NCBI GenBank assembly: GCA_030146875.1
Contig: JASLAX010000088.1
Coordinates: forward strand, 1 to 5,930
DNA from: Longimicrobiaceae bacterium
GTDB taxonomy: Bacteria > Gemmatimonadota > Gemmatimonadetes > Longimicrobiales > Longimicrobiaceae
Direction: 5' to 3'
DNA: 5,930 nucleotides
A program made the position numbers and the translations under genes. Below are positions 4,966 to 5,930 of the stretch, piece by piece. Every line of letters begins with the position of its first letter. Position 1 is the first letter of the stretch. Below the pieces are notes generated by a model. It saw nothing but the letters and a program-made list of their open reading frames with translations. It did not search any database and was not told where the DNA came from.

Positions 4966-4994
4966 ATCATACAAGGACGCCGCCGATCCGTCAA
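4966..4994 (-). promoter_or_regulatory. Strong sigma70-like promoter of tRNA-Asn
   Basis: On the minus strand TTGACG (4994-4989) and TATGAT (4971-4966) each match the consensus at five of six positions and are separated by 17 bases. The predicted start is 20 or so bases before the mature tRNA end. Confidence 0.85.
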
Positions 4995-5285
4995 CCCCGG
5001 CGCCCGCCTTCACTTCCGCCGGTGCCGCCGCCGGGTTGCCACCGTCGGGAGGGGCGGGCCGGCGGAGGGAACCCGGACGCCCGCCGGGGTGTCCAAGAGT
5101 GCGTTCCCTGCCGATCCCGCACCTCCTTTCCGGCGCCGCGCCCGCGCGTGCGCCCGGAACGCAAGCGGTTGCCCCGGAATCATTTCCGGAACGGTTCCTG
5201 CTTGTCTCCGTGTCCGCGGAACGGGCGCCCCGGCCCGCCGTGACCCCCCGAAGTCCCCAGGGCACCAGCAGTTGAGCCGTACCCC
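4995..5285. other. Intergenic region between divergent tRNA-Asn and the 5286 gene
   Basis: No convincing gene lies here; short open frames are GC-composition artefacts. The only structure I see is a pair of overlapping palindromes. CCGGAA-TCAT-TTCCGG at 5174-5189 overlaps GGAAC-G-GTTCC at 5188-5198. The region should contain the promoter of the downstream gene, but no clear -35/-10 pair is visible. Confidence 0.5.
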
Positions 5286-5930
5286 ATGAAGCTCCACCCC
5301 CATCTTCCGTACTTCGCCGCGTGCGTGGGTCTCGCAACGGGTCTCGCACTCGGCGAGGCCTGGCCGAGCGCGCAGTTCCGCGCGGCCATGCCCGACGTGA
5401 CGGAGATGGAGGCCCCCTCCCGCCCCGATCCGCTGCGCGGCTTCACGCGCGCGGAGACGATGGCGGCGATGGCGGAGGCGCGCGAGGAGCTGGAGGCGGG
5501 GCGTCCCTGGGCGGCCTGGACCGCGCTGCGCGGCCGCATCGGCGACCCCGAGGATGCGTACCCGGGGGCGGTGCTGCTCGGCGCGCGCGCGGCGGCGGGG
5601 TGGGGGGGATGGCCGGAGGTGCGCGAGCTGCTGCGCGGGCGCGACTGGCTGGACCGGCTGCAGGGCGGCGAGGGGTGGTGGCTGCTGGGCCAGGCGGAGG
5701 AGTCGGGGGAGAACTGGCCCCGCGCGGCCCAGGCGTTCCGCCGGGCGGCGGCGAAGTCGGCCGGCGAGGCGCGCGGCGCCGCCAACGCGCGGCTGGGCAC
5801 CGCCCTGCGCCGCTCCGGGGACCCCCGCGGCGCCGCGGCGGCCTTCGCGGCGGCCGCGGCCGACCTTCCCGCCGCGCGTGAGTGGATGACCGCGCTGCAG
5901 ACGGAGGCGCTGGCCGCCGCCGGCGACGCC
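5286..5930 (+). CDS. Secreted helical-repeat (TPR-like) protein, 3' end missing; possible lytic transglycosylase
   Basis: The frame is open from an ATG at 5286 to the end of the window, giving 215 residues. The N-terminus (MKLHPHLPYFAACVGLATGLALG) is a signal peptide or membrane anchor, so the protein acts in the envelope. A linker with Pro runs to about residue 50. After that the sequence is a series of Ala/Leu/Trp-rich helical pairs. Residues 55-105, 131-155 (WWLLGQAEESGENWPRAAQA onward) and 164-191 have the spacing of tetratricopeptide-like units. Slt70-type lytic transglycosylases begin with such an alpha-superhelix before a C-terminal SLT catalytic domain, and similar proteins occur in this kind of genome. 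The catalytic part would lie beyond the window, so the enzyme call is a guess. The start has only a weak upstream purine-rich sequence; no alternative start gives the signal sequence. Confidence 0.75.
   Translation, partial: MKLHPHLPYFAACVGLATGLALGEAWPSAQFRAAMPDVTEMEAPSRPDPLRGFTRAETMAAMAEAREELEAGRPWAAWTALRGRIGDPEDAYPGAVLLGARAAAGWGGWPEVRELLRGRDWLDRLQGGEGWWLLGQAEESGENWPRAAQAFRRAAAKSAGEARGAANARLGTALRRSGDPRGAAAAFAAAAADLPAAREWMTALQTEALAAAGDA

Noticed and set aside
5321..5881. 186-codon plus-strand open frame
   Set aside because: Out-of-frame shadow of the 5286 gene, which has a signal peptide and stays open to the window end.
1..5930. CRISPR array, insertion sequence or riboswitch
   Set aside because: No regularly spaced repeats, no transposase or integrase sequence, and no recognisable aptamer core were seen on either strand.

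Overview
The window is very GC-rich: one 60-base sample at 901-960 is about 82% G+C. Its genes are compact, mostly with weak or no Shine-Dalgarno sequences. The predicted proteins (NAGPA-type phosphodiester glycosidase, DUF3616 protein, pilin-like lipoprotein) and the base composition suggest a Gemmatimonadota bacterium, perhaps near Longimicrobium. That placement is an impression from protein style, not a measurement.

Layout. (1) 1-1619, plus strand: the 3' part of an unrecognised Ala/Arg/Glu-rich, probably coiled-coil protein, followed two bases later by a secreted phosphodiester glycosidase-domain protein. A perfect 15-bp hairpin at 1633-1669 ends this unit. (2) 1746-2882, minus strand: a cytosolic DUF3616 protein converging on the same hairpin. 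(3) 2883-3446: a divergent intergenic region with a strong GC hairpin, then a small plus-strand lipoprotein whose mature part resembles a type IV pilin head. This gene is visibly less GC-rich than its neighbours. (4) 3517-4783, minus strand: a two-gene operon with its own promoter and operator-like palindrome. Gene one is a winged-helix protein fused to a minimal nucleotidyltransferase (MNT). Gene two, overlapping by 4 bases, is a HEPN-type protein. Together they look like a type VII (HEPN/MNT) toxin-antitoxin module. (5) 4826-4994, minus strand: tRNA-Asn(GTT) with a good promoter, a leader hairpin and a terminator hairpin. (6) 5286-5930, plus strand: the 5' part of a secreted helical-repeat protein, possibly a lytic transglycosylase N-terminal domain.

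The most interesting structure joins regions 4 and 5. A degenerate copy of the 3' two-thirds of tRNA-Asn lies at 3546-3599, in the same orientation as the intact gene at 4866-4939. It sits on the far side of the HEPN/MNT operon and is followed by its own terminator-like hairpin. This is the geometry expected when an element integrates into the 3' end of a tRNA gene. It suggests a tiny 1.3-kb island that carries only the toxin-antitoxin pair and has no integrase. The HEPN stop codon lies inside the tRNA remnant. The promoter of the MNT gene has its -10 in the centre of a 27-bp palindrome, which suggests autoregulation by the MNT protein's own winged helix.
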